From Ruegeria atlantica (GTDB lineage: Bacteria > Pseudomonadota > Alphaproteobacteria > Rhodobacterales > Rhodobacteraceae): 64,000 nt of DNA. Position numbers and translations under genes: made by a program. Of the stretch, positions 7,450 to 16,643 are shown one piece after another (position 1 is the stretch's first letter; every line of letters starts with the position of its first letter). The DNA lies in NCBI RefSeq assembly GCF_013032005.1, contig NZ_WQBE01000001.1, positions 124,001 through 188,000 of the forward strand, written 5' to 3'. The notes beneath the pieces were generated by a model, which worked only from the letters and a program-made list of their open reading frames with translations, did not search any database and was not told where the DNA came from.

Positions 7450-9711
7450 ATGCCCGACCTGCTGATCGAACTGTTTTCCGAGGAAATCCCCGCCCGCATG
7501 CAGACCCGCGCCGGTGAGGACCTGAAAAAACGGATGACCGACGGTTTGGTTGAGGCCGGTCTGACCTATGCCGGGGCTGCCGCCCTGACCACGCCGCGTC
7601 GCCTGACGCTGGCGATCGAAGGTCTTCTGACTGAGAGCCCAACGATCCGCGAAGAGCGCAAAGGGCCGAAAGTCGGCGCACCGGACAAAGCCATCGAAGG
7701 CTTCCTGCGCGGTGCGGGCCTGACCCGCGATCAGTTGGAAGAACGCGATACACCCAAAGGCGCGGTCTATTTCGCGACTATCGAAAAAGCCGGACGCCCC
7801 GCGGCCGAGATTGTGGCCGAGGTGCTTGAAACCACCATTCGAAACTTTCCCTGGCCCAAGTCTATGCGCTGGGGCGGCGGTTCGCTGCGCTGGGTGCGCC
7901 CGTTGCACTCAATCTTGTGCATTCTGTCCGATGAGGCTGGCGCGCAAGTCGTGCCGCTTGAGGTCGAAGGGATCAAAGCGGGCGACACCACTGCGGGTCA
8001 CCGCTTTATGGCGCCAGATCGCTTCGCGGTCACGTCGTTCGATGACTACGCTGCCAAACTGAAACGCGCCTTTGTGGTGCTGAACCCCTCTGACCGCGCT
8101 GAACATATCTGGAACGACGCCCAGAACATGGCCTTTGCCGCCGGTCTGGAAGTGGTCGATGACAAGGGCCTGCTGGCCGAGGTCGCTGGTCTGGTCGAAT
8201 GGCCCGTGGTGCTGATGGGCAAGATTAATCAGGAATTCCTCGACCTGCCGCCCGAGGTGCTGCAGACCTCTATGAAGGAACACCAGAAATTCTTCTCGGT
8301 TCGCAATCCGAAAACGGGCCGGATCGAGCGGTTCATTACCGTCGCCAACCGCGAAACCGCCGACAATGGCGCGACCATTCTGGCGGGGAACCAAAAGGTG
8401 CTGTCGGCGCGTCTGGCGGATGCCAAGTTCTTCTGGGAAAACGACCTGCGCGTCGCCAAATCGGACATCGCCCAATGGACCCGCGCGCTGGAGAATGTGA
8501 CCTTCCACAACAAGCTGGGCACACAGGCCGAGCGGATCGACCGCATCGCGGCATTGGCTCGCGAACTGTCCCCGGTGACGGGCGCGGATGCGGATCAGGC
8601 TGAGAAAGCCGCGCGTCTGGCCAAGGCTGATCTGAACTCGGAAATGGTTTATGAATTCCCCGAACTTCAGGGGCTTATGGGGCGGTATTACATCGAAGCC
8701 GCAGGCGAAGACGCCGCCGTTGCCGCCGTGGCGCAAGAGCATTACTCACCGCTTGGTCCGTCAGATGACGTGCCGACCGCGCCGCTGTCGGTGGCCGTGG
8801 CACTGGCCGACAAGCTGGACACGCTGACCGGGTTCTGGGCGATTGATGAGAAGCCGACCGGGTCGAAAGATCCGTTTGCCCTGCGCCGTGCGGCGTTGGG
8901 GGTTATTCGGTTGGTCTTGGAGAATGATCTGCGTTTGCCGATTAACGGTGTCGTAGACCGCCAATTGCTGTCATATGAACTTGAGGGTCTTCGGGTATCT
9001 GGCGATGAACAAGACCTATTCACACTTGAAAGTACGCTTCAGGAGATCGCTAAGTACGGGGTATTTCAGGCGGCGTTCAAATCAGTGATTGGGCAAATTC
9101 CTGAAAGCGCCGATAATCCATTTGAACCGGATGTGAGTGATGGTTCCATCCTTCAAGGAATCTCGAAGAAGATTAGCAACGCGTCGTCCTCCATCCTCTC
9201 CTTCTTCCACGACCGCCTCAAAGTCTTCCTGCGCGACGAGGGTATCCGTCACGACATCATCGACGCCTGTATCGCAATGGACGGCAATGATGACCTGAAC
9301 CTGCTGGTCAAACGCGCCCGTGCGCTGAATGCGGTGATTGCGACCGAGGATGGCGAGAACCTTGTGCAGGGCTTCAAGCGCGCCAACAACATCCTGACGC
9401 AGGCCGAGGAAAAGGACGGCGTCGAATACTCTTATGGCGCGGATGTGAAATTCGCGGAGACGGACAGCGAAAAGGCTCTGTTTGCCGCTTTGGATCAGGC
9501 GCAGGGCAAGATCGAACCGGCGCTCAAGGCCGAAGATTTCCCCAAGGCGATGACGACAATGGCTGAGCTGCGTGGGCCGGTCGATGCTTTTTTTGACGAA
9601 GTTCAGGTGAATACGGACAACGACATTTTGCGCCGCAACCGTCTGAACCTGTTGAGCCAAATCCGTCAGGTCTGCTCCTCCGTGGCGGACCTCAGCAAGA
9701 TCGAAGGTTAA
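7450..9711 (+). CDS. glyS: Glycine--tRNA ligase beta subunit
   Basis: This 753-residue protein is the beta subunit of tetrameric glycyl-tRNA synthetase, which recognises tRNA-Gly. Family features include PDLLIELFSEEIPARMQ at the N-terminus, TPRRLTL, TSMKEHQKFFSV and the HD-like region. The C-terminal anticodon-binding part ends FDEVQVNTDNDILRRNRLNLL. It is about 64 residues longer than E. coli GlyS (689). The excess sits at about residues 498-580, between RLPI and FFHDRLKVFLRDEG, and this stretch is AT-richer with different codon choice. The reading frame is intact through it. The start follows the symporter stop by nine bases. Confidence 0.95.
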   Translation: MPDLLIELFSEEIPARMQTRAGEDLKKRMTDGLVEAGLTYAGAAALTTPRRLTLAIEGLLTESPTIREERKGPKVGAPDKAIEGFLRGAGLTRDQLEERDTPKGAVYFATIEKAGRPAAEIVAEVLETTIRNFPWPKSMRWGGGSLRWVRPLHSILCILSDEAGAQVVPLEVEGIKAGDTTAGHRFMAPDRFAVTSFDDYAAKLKRAFVVLNPSDRAEHIWNDAQNMAFAAGLEVVDDKGLLAEVAGLVEWPVVLMGKINQEFLDLPPEVLQTSMKEHQKFFSVRNPKTGRIERFITVANRETADNGATILAGNQKVLSARLADAKFFWENDLRVAKSDIAQWTRALENVTFHNKLGTQAERIDRIAALARELSPVTGADADQAEKAARLAKADLNSEMVYEFPELQGLMGRYYIEAAGEDAAVAAVAQEHYSPLGPSDDVPTAPLSVAVALADKLDTLTGFWAIDEKPTGSKDPFALRRAALGVIRLVLENDLRLPINGVVDRQLLSYELEGLRVSGDEQDLFTLESTLQEIAKYGVFQAAFKSVIGQIPESADNPFEPDVSDGSILQGISKKISNASSSILSFFHDRLKVFLRDEGIRHDIIDACIAMDGNDDLNLLVKRARALNAVIATEDGENLVQGFKRANNILTQAEEKDGVEYSYGADVKFAETDSEKALFAALDQAQGKIEPALKAEDFPKAMTTMAELRGPVDAFFDEVQVNTDNDILRRNRLNLLSQIRQVCSSVADLSKIEG

Positions 9712-9719
9712 TCCAGAAC

Positions 9720-9744
9720 GCCCTTGCGCCATTGGTGCAAGGGC
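9720..9744 (+). terminator. Hairpin after glyS
   Basis: An 11-bp stem (GCCCTTGCGCC with GGTGCAAGGGC, one G-T pair) closes a three-base loop nine bases after the glyS stop. The following TTAT is a poor T-tract, so termination may be partial and some readthrough into ppdK is possible. Confidence 0.5.
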
Positions 9745-9775
9745 TTATGCTGCGGTGAAACCAAAAGGTGCTGCA

Positions 9776-12316
9776 GTGCAGAATAATCCGCATACCACTC
9801 TGATAACGACCGAAGCGCCCGTGGCCGCCAATACACACGGCGGGCGAGCGAAATGTCTGCAACGTCTAGTCCGTTTGGACCTTCCGGTGCCGCGAACGGT
9901 GGCGCTGTCCTTTGACGCGGTACATCGGATTGCCGAAGGGCAGGTACCGGATATCGCCGCAGTTCTGGAGCAGTTTGAACAGACGGCGTTGCTGTGCGTC
10001 CGGCCTAGTTCCGAAGACCCCGATTGGGGTGGCCCCGGTGCGATCTTGAACATCGGTATGAACGACGCGCGCTATGTGGACCTGTCGGATTCGATGGGCG
10101 CCGAGGCCGCCGCCGCGCTGTACCTGCGCTTTGTTCAAAGCTACGCTATTCATGTGGCCCGTTTGGACGCGGATGTTTTCGACGATATCAGCGCGGATGG
10201 CAGCGAAGGGCTGAGCCAATCCTTGCGCGCTTATGAGGATGAAACGGACGAGGCATTTCCCCAAGACCGGGGCGAGCAGCTGATTGCCGTCCTACGATCG
10301 ATGGCGCGGGCGTGGGATGGAACCTCGGCCCGGTTGCTGCGACAGGCCAAGGGGGCGCCGGCGGATGCCGGGTTGGGCTTGGTCATTCAGGAAATGATCC
10401 CCGGCGTGGGGCAGGGCGAGTGCGGCTCGGGTGTGTTGCAACTGATTGATCCTGCAACTGGGTTGCCGCAAATCACCGGTCGTTATCTCAGTCAAAGCCA
10501 AGGCCGCGATGCGCTGGGTGCGGATGTGGCAGCGCTGTATCTGGAAAAAGACCCGCGCGGGAAATCACTGGAAGAAGTCGCCCCAAAGGCATTTGCCGAA
10601 CTCAAGGCCCACGCAGCCTTGATGCGCGCCAAGCTGCGCGAGGAAATGCAGGTCGAGTTCGTGATCGAGAATGGCCACGTGCATATTCTGGACGGCGTCC
10701 GCGTACAGCGTAGCGCACGGGCGGCGATGCGGATCGCGGTTCGATTGGCCGAAGATGGCATCATTCCGCCTCAAGAAGCGGTGATGCGGGTCGATCCGCA
10801 TTCCCTGAATGAGATGCTGCACCGGCAGGTTCACCCCGAAGCAGAGCGGGATGTTCTGACCACCGGTATTGCCGCCAGCCCGGGGGCTGCGACCGGCAAA
10901 ATCGTGTTCACCGCCGCCGAGGCTCAGGCCAGCGCTGCGCGGGGTGAGCCGTGTATTCTGGTGCGCCGCGAAACCTCGCCCGAAGATGTGCGCGGGATGC
11001 ATGCAGCGGTTGCCGTACTGACCGAAAAGGGCGGTATGACCAGCCACGCCGCTGTGATCGGCCGCGGGTTGGGTTTGCCCTGCATCGTCGGCGCGTCCGA
11101 GATGCGGTTTCAGACCAAGAAACGGCTGCTGTCTGCCCCCGATGGGCGGGTGTTCAAGACCGGCGACGTTTTAACGATCGACGGGTCCTCGGGTCAGGTT
11201 CTGGCCGGACAGCCCGCGATGCTTGAGGCGGCTTTGGACGATTGTTTTCAAACGCTTATGGGCTGGGCGGATGATGAACGCGACATCGCCATCCGCGCCA
11301 ACGCGGATACACCGGCCGACGCTCAGACGGCTCGGAACTTTCTGGCGCAGGGGATCGGCCTGTGTCGGACCGAGCATATGTTCTTTGATCCCGGTCGCCT
11401 GATCGTGATGCGCGAGATGATTTTTGCGCAAACTTCATCGGGTCGCGCGGCGGTTCTGGAGCGTCTGCTGCCCATGCAGCGCGAGGATTTCGTTCAGCTG
11501 TTCCGTATCATGGAAGGTCAGCCCGTCTGTATCCGCCTGTTCGACCCGCCTTTGCACGAATTTTTGCCGACCACGCGCAGTGGACAGCGCGAGCTGGCCG
11601 AGGCGCTGGATTTGCCTGTGTCGGATGTCGAACGGCGTGTTGCGGCGATGACTGAATACAACCCGATGCTGGGTCTGCGCGGTGTGCGTTTGGGGGTGAC
11701 AGTGCCCGAAATCTACGACATGCAGGCCCGCGCTATCTTTGAAGCGACGCTTGAGGCCAGCAAGGACGGCGCCCCCGTCGTGCCCGAGGTGATGATCCCG
11801 TTGGTTTCGGCCAAGCGCGAAGTTGAGCTGGTCAAATCCCGCATCGATACGGTCGCGGCCTCGGTTGCAACCGAACAAGGGCAAGAGTTCGAATACCGCC
11901 TGGGTGTCATGGTTGAAACGCCTCGGGCTTGTCTGCGAGCGGATGAAATTGCACCTCAGACCGCGTTCTTGAGTTTTGGTACCAACGACCTGACACAAAT
12001 GACCTATGGCCTGTCCCGCGATGATGCGGGTCGGTTCATGTCTGACTATGTTCGTCAGGGCGTTTTTGTCGAGGACCCGTTCCATGTGCTTGACCCCGAC
12101 GGGGTCGGGGAATTGCTGAAACTCGGCGCGGAACGTGGACGTCAGGCCCAGCCGGATGTTACCCTTTCAGTATGCGGCGAGCATGGCGGCAACCCCGAAT
12201 CAATCGCCATCTGCCGCGATCTGGGGTTTGACTATGTGTCATGCTCTCCGTTCCGGGTGCCTGTCGCTCGGCTGGCTTCCGCTCAGCTGGCGATTTCGTC
12301 CAGACTTGGGGGTTGA
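9776..12316 (+). CDS. ppdK: Pyruvate, phosphate dikinase family protein
   Basis: The protein is 846 residues from the GTG at 9776, which has AAAAGG at good spacing; a GTG at 9755 would add seven residues but lacks a ribosome binding site. PPDK interconverts pyruvate, ATP and phosphate with PEP, AMP and pyrophosphate. The phosphohistidine domain is clear (EKGGMTSHAAVIGRG, His424). So is the C-terminal PEP/pyruvate barrel with GLCRTEHMFF, SFGTNDLTQMTYG and CGEHGG (catalytic Cys800). The N-terminal ATP-grasp domain is more divergent: the usual SVRSGA nucleotide-loop motif reads CVRPSSEDPDWGG. The overall length is close to normal. A PPDK-like function is likely, but altered nucleotide binding is possible. 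Confidence 0.82.
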   Translation: MQNNPHTTLITTEAPVAANTHGGRAKCLQRLVRLDLPVPRTVALSFDAVHRIAEGQVPDIAAVLEQFEQTALLCVRPSSEDPDWGGPGAILNIGMNDARYVDLSDSMGAEAAAALYLRFVQSYAIHVARLDADVFDDISADGSEGLSQSLRAYEDETDEAFPQDRGEQLIAVLRSMARAWDGTSARLLRQAKGAPADAGLGLVIQEMIPGVGQGECGSGVLQLIDPATGLPQITGRYLSQSQGRDALGADVAALYLEKDPRGKSLEEVAPKAFAELKAHAALMRAKLREEMQVEFVIENGHVHILDGVRVQRSARAAMRIAVRLAEDGIIPPQEAVMRVDPHSLNEMLHRQVHPEAERDVLTTGIAASPGAATGKIVFTAAEAQASAARGEPCILVRRETSPEDVRGMHAAVAVLTEKGGMTSHAAVIGRGLGLPCIVGASEMRFQTKKRLLSAPDGRVFKTGDVLTIDGSSGQVLAGQPAMLEAALDDCFQTLMGWADDERDIAIRANADTPADAQTARNFLAQGIGLCRTEHMFFDPGRLIVMREMIFAQTSSGRAAVLERLLPMQREDFVQLFRIMEGQPVCIRLFDPPLHEFLPTTRSGQRELAEALDLPVSDVERRVAAMTEYNPMLGLRGVRLGVTVPEIYDMQARAIFEATLEASKDGAPVVPEVMIPLVSAKREVELVKSRIDTVAASVATEQGQEFEYRLGVMVETPRACLRADEIAPQTAFLSFGTNDLTQMTYGLSRDDAGRFMSDYVRQGVFVEDPFHVLDPDGVGELLKLGAERGRQAQPDVTLSVCGEHGGNPESIAICRDLGFDYVSCSPFRVPVARLASAQLAISSRLGG

Positions 12317-12502
12317 CACAGGCTGTTTGCCCTAGGATTAGTGCTTTTTAAGCAACCTTGTGGCAGAATTAATTTTCGCCACGGGCGATTTTCCACTTGC
12401 GTTTTCTTCTGATCTGGACGTCTGCGCCGGACTGCGCTAAATGCCTCGTCGCGCCCGCCGGGGGAGGGTACGGCGCGATATGTGCCTGTGCGAGGTTATC
12501 TG

Positions 12503-13144
12503 ATGCTACGATACATACTGGCTGCTGCCACGTTGGCGGCAACCATGCTGCCAAGTGTGTCTTTCGCTGAAAAGAAAGCCACCGATACTGCCGAACGCGA
12601 GCTTGTCACCCGGACCGAAGTGCCTGGGCAGAATTTTCGCGACTATCTGACTCTGTTCAAGCCCCGAAAAGAGCTTGAGCCTCAAAAAATGTCGTACTCG
12701 AAGGATTGGCTGGACCAACAGCCCAAGGCAACCGGGGACGAAAATTTTAAGTGTCTAGCTGAGGCGCTGTACTTTGAAGCACGTGGTGAAAGCGTGCGCG
12801 GACAGTTTGCCGTGGCCGAGGTTATCCTGAATCGCGTGGACAGTGGCCGGTTCCCGGACTCGCTGTGCGGCGTGATCAAGCAGGGAACCGGTAAGAAATA
12901 CCAGTGCCAGTTCACTTACACCTGTGATGGCCAAAAGGAAGTGATCCGAGAAAAGAAGGCGTATGAGCGCGTAGCTAAAGTTGCGCGTGCGGCCATCGAC
13001 GGTGTCACCAAAGAGCTGACCGAAGGTGCCACACACTATCACACCACGGCGGTTCGTCCGTCCTGGTCGCGTGTGTATAAAGAAACCGCGCGGATCGGAG
13101 TTCATATTTTCTACAGGCATAATTATCGAACAGCGAGCAACTGA
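12503..13144 (+). CDS. SleB-like cell wall hydrolase
   Basis: A 213-residue exported protein: signal peptide (about residues 1-22, ending VSFA) followed by a cell-wall-hydrolase domain of the SleB/CwlJ type (Hydrolase_2). Its hallmarks are CLAEALYFEARGE (catalytic Glu in the FEARGE motif), VAEVILNRV, and a C-terminal GATHYHTTAVRPSWSR. Such enzymes cut glycan strands in the sacculus. The ATG at 12503 has GAGG seven bases upstream; an in-frame GTG at 12482 would break the signal peptide pattern. It appears to be monocistronic and is followed by a hairpin. The 186-bp upstream gap includes a TTGACA (12313-12318) but no convincing -10. Confidence 0.88.
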   Translation: MLRYILAAATLAATMLPSVSFAEKKATDTAERELVTRTEVPGQNFRDYLTLFKPRKELEPQKMSYSKDWLDQQPKATGDENFKCLAEALYFEARGESVRGQFAVAEVILNRVDSGRFPDSLCGVIKQGTGKKYQCQFTYTCDGQKEVIREKKAYERVAKVARAAIDGVTKELTEGATHYHTTAVRPSWSRVYKETARIGVHIFYRHNYRTASN

Positions 13145-13152
13145 TTGACGCA

Positions 13153-13186
13153 CCCGCGCTGGAACCTTGCTGGCGCGGGGCGTTTT
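13153..13186 (+). terminator. Intrinsic terminator after the cell wall hydrolase
   Basis: The seven-base arms CCCGCGC and GCGCGGG are separated by 13 bases and followed by GCGTTTTA. Its place just after the hydrolase stop fits a rho-independent terminator of moderate strength. Confidence 0.6.
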
Positions 13187-13217
13187 ATAACCTATGTTGC
13201 GGGCCAGGAGGCCCGCA

Positions 13218-14591
13218 ATGACGTTTACACGCAGACAATTTCTGCAATCAGCAGCCGCACTGGCGGTACTGCCACACTCGGCCCGCGCATCAAGCTCTGA
13301 TCTGATCGCACAGACCGCGATGCAGCAGATCGCCCCGAATGGTTTTCCCCAAACGCCTGTTTGGTCCTATGGCGGTGGTGTACCTGGTGCCGAAATCCGT
13401 TTGCCTCAGGGCGCGCGGGTTCAGCGCAGGTTGGTGAACGAGCTGCCTCAGCCAACAACAGTGCACTGGCATGGCATCCGGATCGACAACGCGATGGACG
13501 GTGTGCCGGGCCTGACGCAAGATGTGATCGCACCGGGCGAGGGGTTCGATTATGACTTTGTCGTCCCGGACGCGGGAACCTATTGGTATCACGCGCATAA
13601 CCGCTCGGTCGAGCAGGTGGCGCGCGGCTTATACGGCCCGCTGATCGTTGAAGAGGCTACAGGGCCAGATGTCGACCAAGACCTGACACTGATGCTGGAC
13701 GATTGGCGACTGGACCCAGACACCGGACATATCGTTGAGGATTTCGACAACGGTCATGATCAAAGCCATGCCGGGCGGTTGGGGAACTTGATCTCGGTCA
13801 ACGGCCAGTTTGATCCTGTTTTTCCCGCGCGCCGCCACGAGCGTTTGCGCCTGCGGCTGATCAATGCCTCCAACGCGCGAATCTACGATCTGGCTCTGGA
13901 TGGGGTGGCAGGATGGATCGTTGCGCTGGACGGAATGCCGCTTGAAAGCCCGTTAGAGGTTGAGGACGGTTTTCCACTCGCCCCGGCTCAACGCGCGGAC
14001 TTGATTGTGGACGTAACAGCGGAATCTGACACCGTCGCCGGGCTGATCAGTCGCGAGCGGGACGGGGGCTTTGGTCTGGTGCGGTTCCCGGTTTCCGGTA
14101 ATTCGGCAACGACTGCCCGGTCAGGCGTTGTGCCCTTGCCCGCGAATCCATTGGCACAGGTGGTGTTGGACGGCGCCTCGGTTCATCGGATGACGTTGCA
14201 GGGTGGTGCGATGCGGTGGCTGGAATCCGCGCAGCTTGGCGACACGCAGCTTTCTGGCCGCGAATTGGCGCAACTGGGCCGGTTCTGGGCTTTGAACGGG
14301 TATGCTGAACGCCCGTTGGACCCTTTTCTGGATGCGCAGCGCGGTAGTGCCCATCGGATCGAATTCGTCAACGAAACCGCTTTTCCGCATGCTATGCACC
14401 TACATGGGCACCATTTTCGGCTAATCCTGCCCGACGGCAGCCTTGGCCCATGGCGCGATACGGTGCTGGTGGAGCGCGGACAAACCCGTGAAATTGTCCT
14501 AGTGGCCGACAATCCGGGCGACTGGTTGCTGCATTGCCATATGCTGGGGCACGCCGCATCCGGGATGATGAGCTGGTTTCGCGTAACCTGA
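13218..14591 (+). CDS. Tat-exported multicopper oxidase
   Basis: A 457-residue cupredoxin-domain protein. The N-terminus has a twin-arginine signal (TRRQFLQ, hydrophobic core AAALAVL, ending ARA), which fits export of a folded, copper-loaded enzyme. All four copper-ligand clusters are visible: TVHWHG, YWYHAH, HAMHLHGHHF and LLHCHMLGHAASGM. The last supplies the His-Cys-His bridge and the axial Met of the type 1 site. CueO-like enzymes oxidise Cu(I) or organic substrates in the periplasm; the methionine-rich insert of CueO is not obvious here, so laccase-like activity is equally possible. CAGGAGG sits upstream of the ATG. It stands alone. Confidence 0.9.
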   Translation: MTFTRRQFLQSAAALAVLPHSARASSSDLIAQTAMQQIAPNGFPQTPVWSYGGGVPGAEIRLPQGARVQRRLVNELPQPTTVHWHGIRIDNAMDGVPGLTQDVIAPGEGFDYDFVVPDAGTYWYHAHNRSVEQVARGLYGPLIVEEATGPDVDQDLTLMLDDWRLDPDTGHIVEDFDNGHDQSHAGRLGNLISVNGQFDPVFPARRHERLRLRLINASNARIYDLALDGVAGWIVALDGMPLESPLEVEDGFPLAPAQRADLIVDVTAESDTVAGLISRERDGGFGLVRFPVSGNSATTARSGVVPLPANPLAQVVLDGASVHRMTLQGGAMRWLESAQLGDTQLSGRELAQLGRFWALNGYAERPLDPFLDAQRGSAHRIEFVNETAFPHAMHLHGHHFRLILPDGSLGPWRDTVLVERGQTREIVLVADNPGDWLLHCHMLGHAASGMMSWFRVT

Positions 14592-14647
14592 CGCCGCAAT
14601 CAACGACTAGAATGGCGTTTGTTGCGATGCTATATGCGCGCGCATCC

Positions 14648-14674
14648 TATAAATTTGGTAGACTAGTTTACCAA
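14648..14674 (+). promoter_or_regulatory. Palindromic operator overlapping the folB promoter
   Basis: TTGGTAGACTAGTTTACCAA (14655-14674) is a 20-bp palindrome with a single mismatched pair. It begins two bases after TATAAA (14648-14653), a likely -10 box, and 20 bp before the folB ATG, so it should cover the transcription start. This geometry fits a repressor site. The binding protein is not identifiable; the TTGGTA/TACCAA ends recall GntR- or LacI-type sites. Confidence 0.55.
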
Positions 14675-14693
14675 GCCCGAAAAGGTTCGCCGA

Positions 14694-15614
14694 ATGAGCT
14701 CTGAAATCCGCCTTGCCTTTGCGCACCCGTCTGAACGGTCAGAAGCGACCGCGACGCGCGGCCCGCTGGATCGCATCTCGCTCAGGGATCATACCGTTGA
14801 AGTTGAGATCGGTGCCTTTCAGGCCGAACGTGGCACCACACAGCGTATCTGCTTCAACATTGTTGTAGAGGTTCGGCCGCTGACCGATCCGATTGACGAT
14901 GATGTTGATCGCATTCTGTCATACGACCGAGTGACCGAGGCGATTGCCCATGAACTGGCCGCTGAACGTCTGAACCTGCTTGAGACGTTGGCGGATCGCG
15001 TGGCAGAGCGCATTTTGCTTGAGCCTCAGGCTGTAAGAGCTTTTGTTCGCATCGAAAAACTTGATCGTGGACCGGGCGCGCTGGGTGTCGAAATCGTGCG
15101 CGGCAAGGACACGCTCCACCACGATGTGGTCGAAGAAGAACGCCCCCATCCGCGGTTGGTATTCCTGTCGAACGAGGCCATTTCATCCGCCAACCTGACG
15201 GGTTGGATTGATCAGTTGGAGAACCGTCAGCGCCCGCTGATCCTGTGTGTTGGCGCATCGGAACTGACGCTGCCACAGACTGGTCACGCGATGACCCAAC
15301 GCCGGATTGATCTGCTGGCTATCGAGCAAAACGCCTGGGTTCTGGCCGCACGGGATCATCGCTGTGTGGTGGTGTCGACGCGGACGGAATTGGATTGGGC
15401 AATGAAGAATGGGCAGATTTGTGTCTGGGCTCCGTCCAAGATTGTGCTGGATGCGGTTGATGGCCCTTCGGCGGCGCCTTCGGACGCTGTAGCCTTGGCA
15501 GCCTGGTTTGCGGCCACTTTTGAAGCCAGCGAAATGATGGTGATCGGCGGTGCCTTGCCGAACGCTCCAAAGACGCCTCTGCGCGCTATTCCAGTGGATC
15601 AGGCGCAACTGTGA
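14694..15614 (+). CDS. folB: Dihydroneopterin aldolase with a large C-terminal extension
   Basis: A 306-residue protein. Residues about 24-140 match dihydroneopterin aldolase, which cleaves dihydroneopterin to 6-hydroxymethyl-dihydropterin in folate synthesis: IGAFQAERGTTQRICFN, then SYDRVTEAI, LNLLETLADRVAE and IEKLDRGPGALGVEI. The usual FolB is about 120 residues. The extra 160 residues form a second domain whose end, SDAVALAAWFAATFEASEMMVIGG, resembles the C-terminal part of amino-acid-kinase folds (SDSIAxxLAxxLGA...), without a clear N-terminal phosphate loop. AAAGG precedes the ATG. The stop overlaps the folP start (GTGA), so translation is coupled. The aldolase role is well supported; the extension is of unknown function. 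Confidence 0.88.
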   Translation: MSSEIRLAFAHPSERSEATATRGPLDRISLRDHTVEVEIGAFQAERGTTQRICFNIVVEVRPLTDPIDDDVDRILSYDRVTEAIAHELAAERLNLLETLADRVAERILLEPQAVRAFVRIEKLDRGPGALGVEIVRGKDTLHHDVVEEERPHPRLVFLSNEAISSANLTGWIDQLENRQRPLILCVGASELTLPQTGHAMTQRRIDLLAIEQNAWVLAARDHRCVVVSTRTELDWAMKNGQICVWAPSKIVLDAVDGPSAAPSDAVALAAWFAATFEASEMMVIGGALPNAPKTPLRAIPVDQAQL

Positions 15615-16609
15615 CTGCGTATTTTCGACCGCTGGTGCAGCACGGGTCTGCACGCCCGGACGGGGCGGTTTCTCTTGCCGGGCAGGAATTGTGGTTCACA
15701 CATGCAGAACGGCTGTCCCGCACGGATGCGCCGACGATTGTCACGGCGCGGGATATTCCAGCCGATGCACTGAACCGTCTGACGCGCCCACGCGCAGAGA
15801 TTGCTGGTGTGGCGATGGATCGCCCGCAGATCATGGGAATTCTCAACGCCACGCCCGATAGCTTCTCGGACGGCGGGGCGCACAACTCGGTTGAAACGGC
15901 AGTGTCCGCTGCTGAGCGGATGGTGGAGCATGGTGCCAGTATTCTGGATATCGGCGGTGAATCGACCCGACCGGGGGCTACCTATGTGCCAGAGGATGAG
16001 GAAATCGCCCGGACGAAACCCCTGATCGAAGCCATTCGCGCCAAGACGAGCGCCCTGATTTCCATCGATACCCGCAAGGCCAGCGTGGCGCGGGCTGCGT
16101 GGACGACGGGTGCGGGGCTGATCAATGACGTATCGGGCTTTACCTTTGATCCGCAGCTCGCGCCGTTCTGCGCCGAGGTTAACGCGCCTGTCTGTGTGAT
16201 GCATATGCAGGGCGATCCAACTGTGATGCAGGACGATCCGCAATATGATGACGTGTCGCTGGACGTTTATGATTTCCTTGAAGGTCAGGTTGAAAAGCTG
16301 GAGCAGATTGGGCTGAGCCGCGATCAGATCTTGGTCGATCCGGGTATCGGGTTCGGTAAAACCCAGGCGCATAATTTGACATTGTTGAAAAATCTTAGCC
16401 TTTTCCATGGCTTGGGATGCCCGGTTCTGCTGGGCGTCTCGCGCAAGGGCTTTATCGGGCAAATCGGGCAAGAGCCGCGCAAGGATGCCCGCGCGCCGGG
16501 ATCAATCGCTGTAGCGCTGGCCGGATTGTCGCAAGGCATGCAGATCGTGCGTGTTCATGACGTGGCTCAAACCGCTCAGGCCTTGCGTCTGTGGGCCGCC
16601 GTCCGGTAA
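15611..16609 (+). CDS. folP: Dihydropteroate synthase
   Basis: A 332-residue enzyme that joins 6-hydroxymethyl-dihydropterin pyrophosphate and p-aminobenzoate. Motifs are MGILNATPDSFSDGG (from about residue 75), LDIGGESTRPGA, SIDTRKASVA, INDVSGF and LVDPGIGFGKT, then SRKGFIG near the end. About 50 residues precede the catalytic barrel beyond what E. coli FolP has. The GTG start overlaps the folB stop in GTGA, and no better start lies nearby. Together with folB it supplies two successive or near-successive steps of folate synthesis, and the glmM gene follows 34 bp later. Confidence 0.94.
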   Translation: MTAYFRPLVQHGSARPDGAVSLAGQELWFTHAERLSRTDAPTIVTARDIPADALNRLTRPRAEIAGVAMDRPQIMGILNATPDSFSDGGAHNSVETAVSAAERMVEHGASILDIGGESTRPGATYVPEDEEIARTKPLIEAIRAKTSALISIDTRKASVARAAWTTGAGLINDVSGFTFDPQLAPFCAEVNAPVCVMHMQGDPTVMQDDPQYDDVSLDVYDFLEGQVEKLEQIGLSRDQILVDPGIGFGKTQAHNLTLLKNLSLFHGLGCPVLLGVSRKGFIGQIGQEPRKDARAPGSIAVALAGLSQGMQIVRVHDVAQTAQALRLWAAVR

Positions 16610-16643
16610 TCCCGTCCTAGACGAGTAACTACGGAGTTAGACA

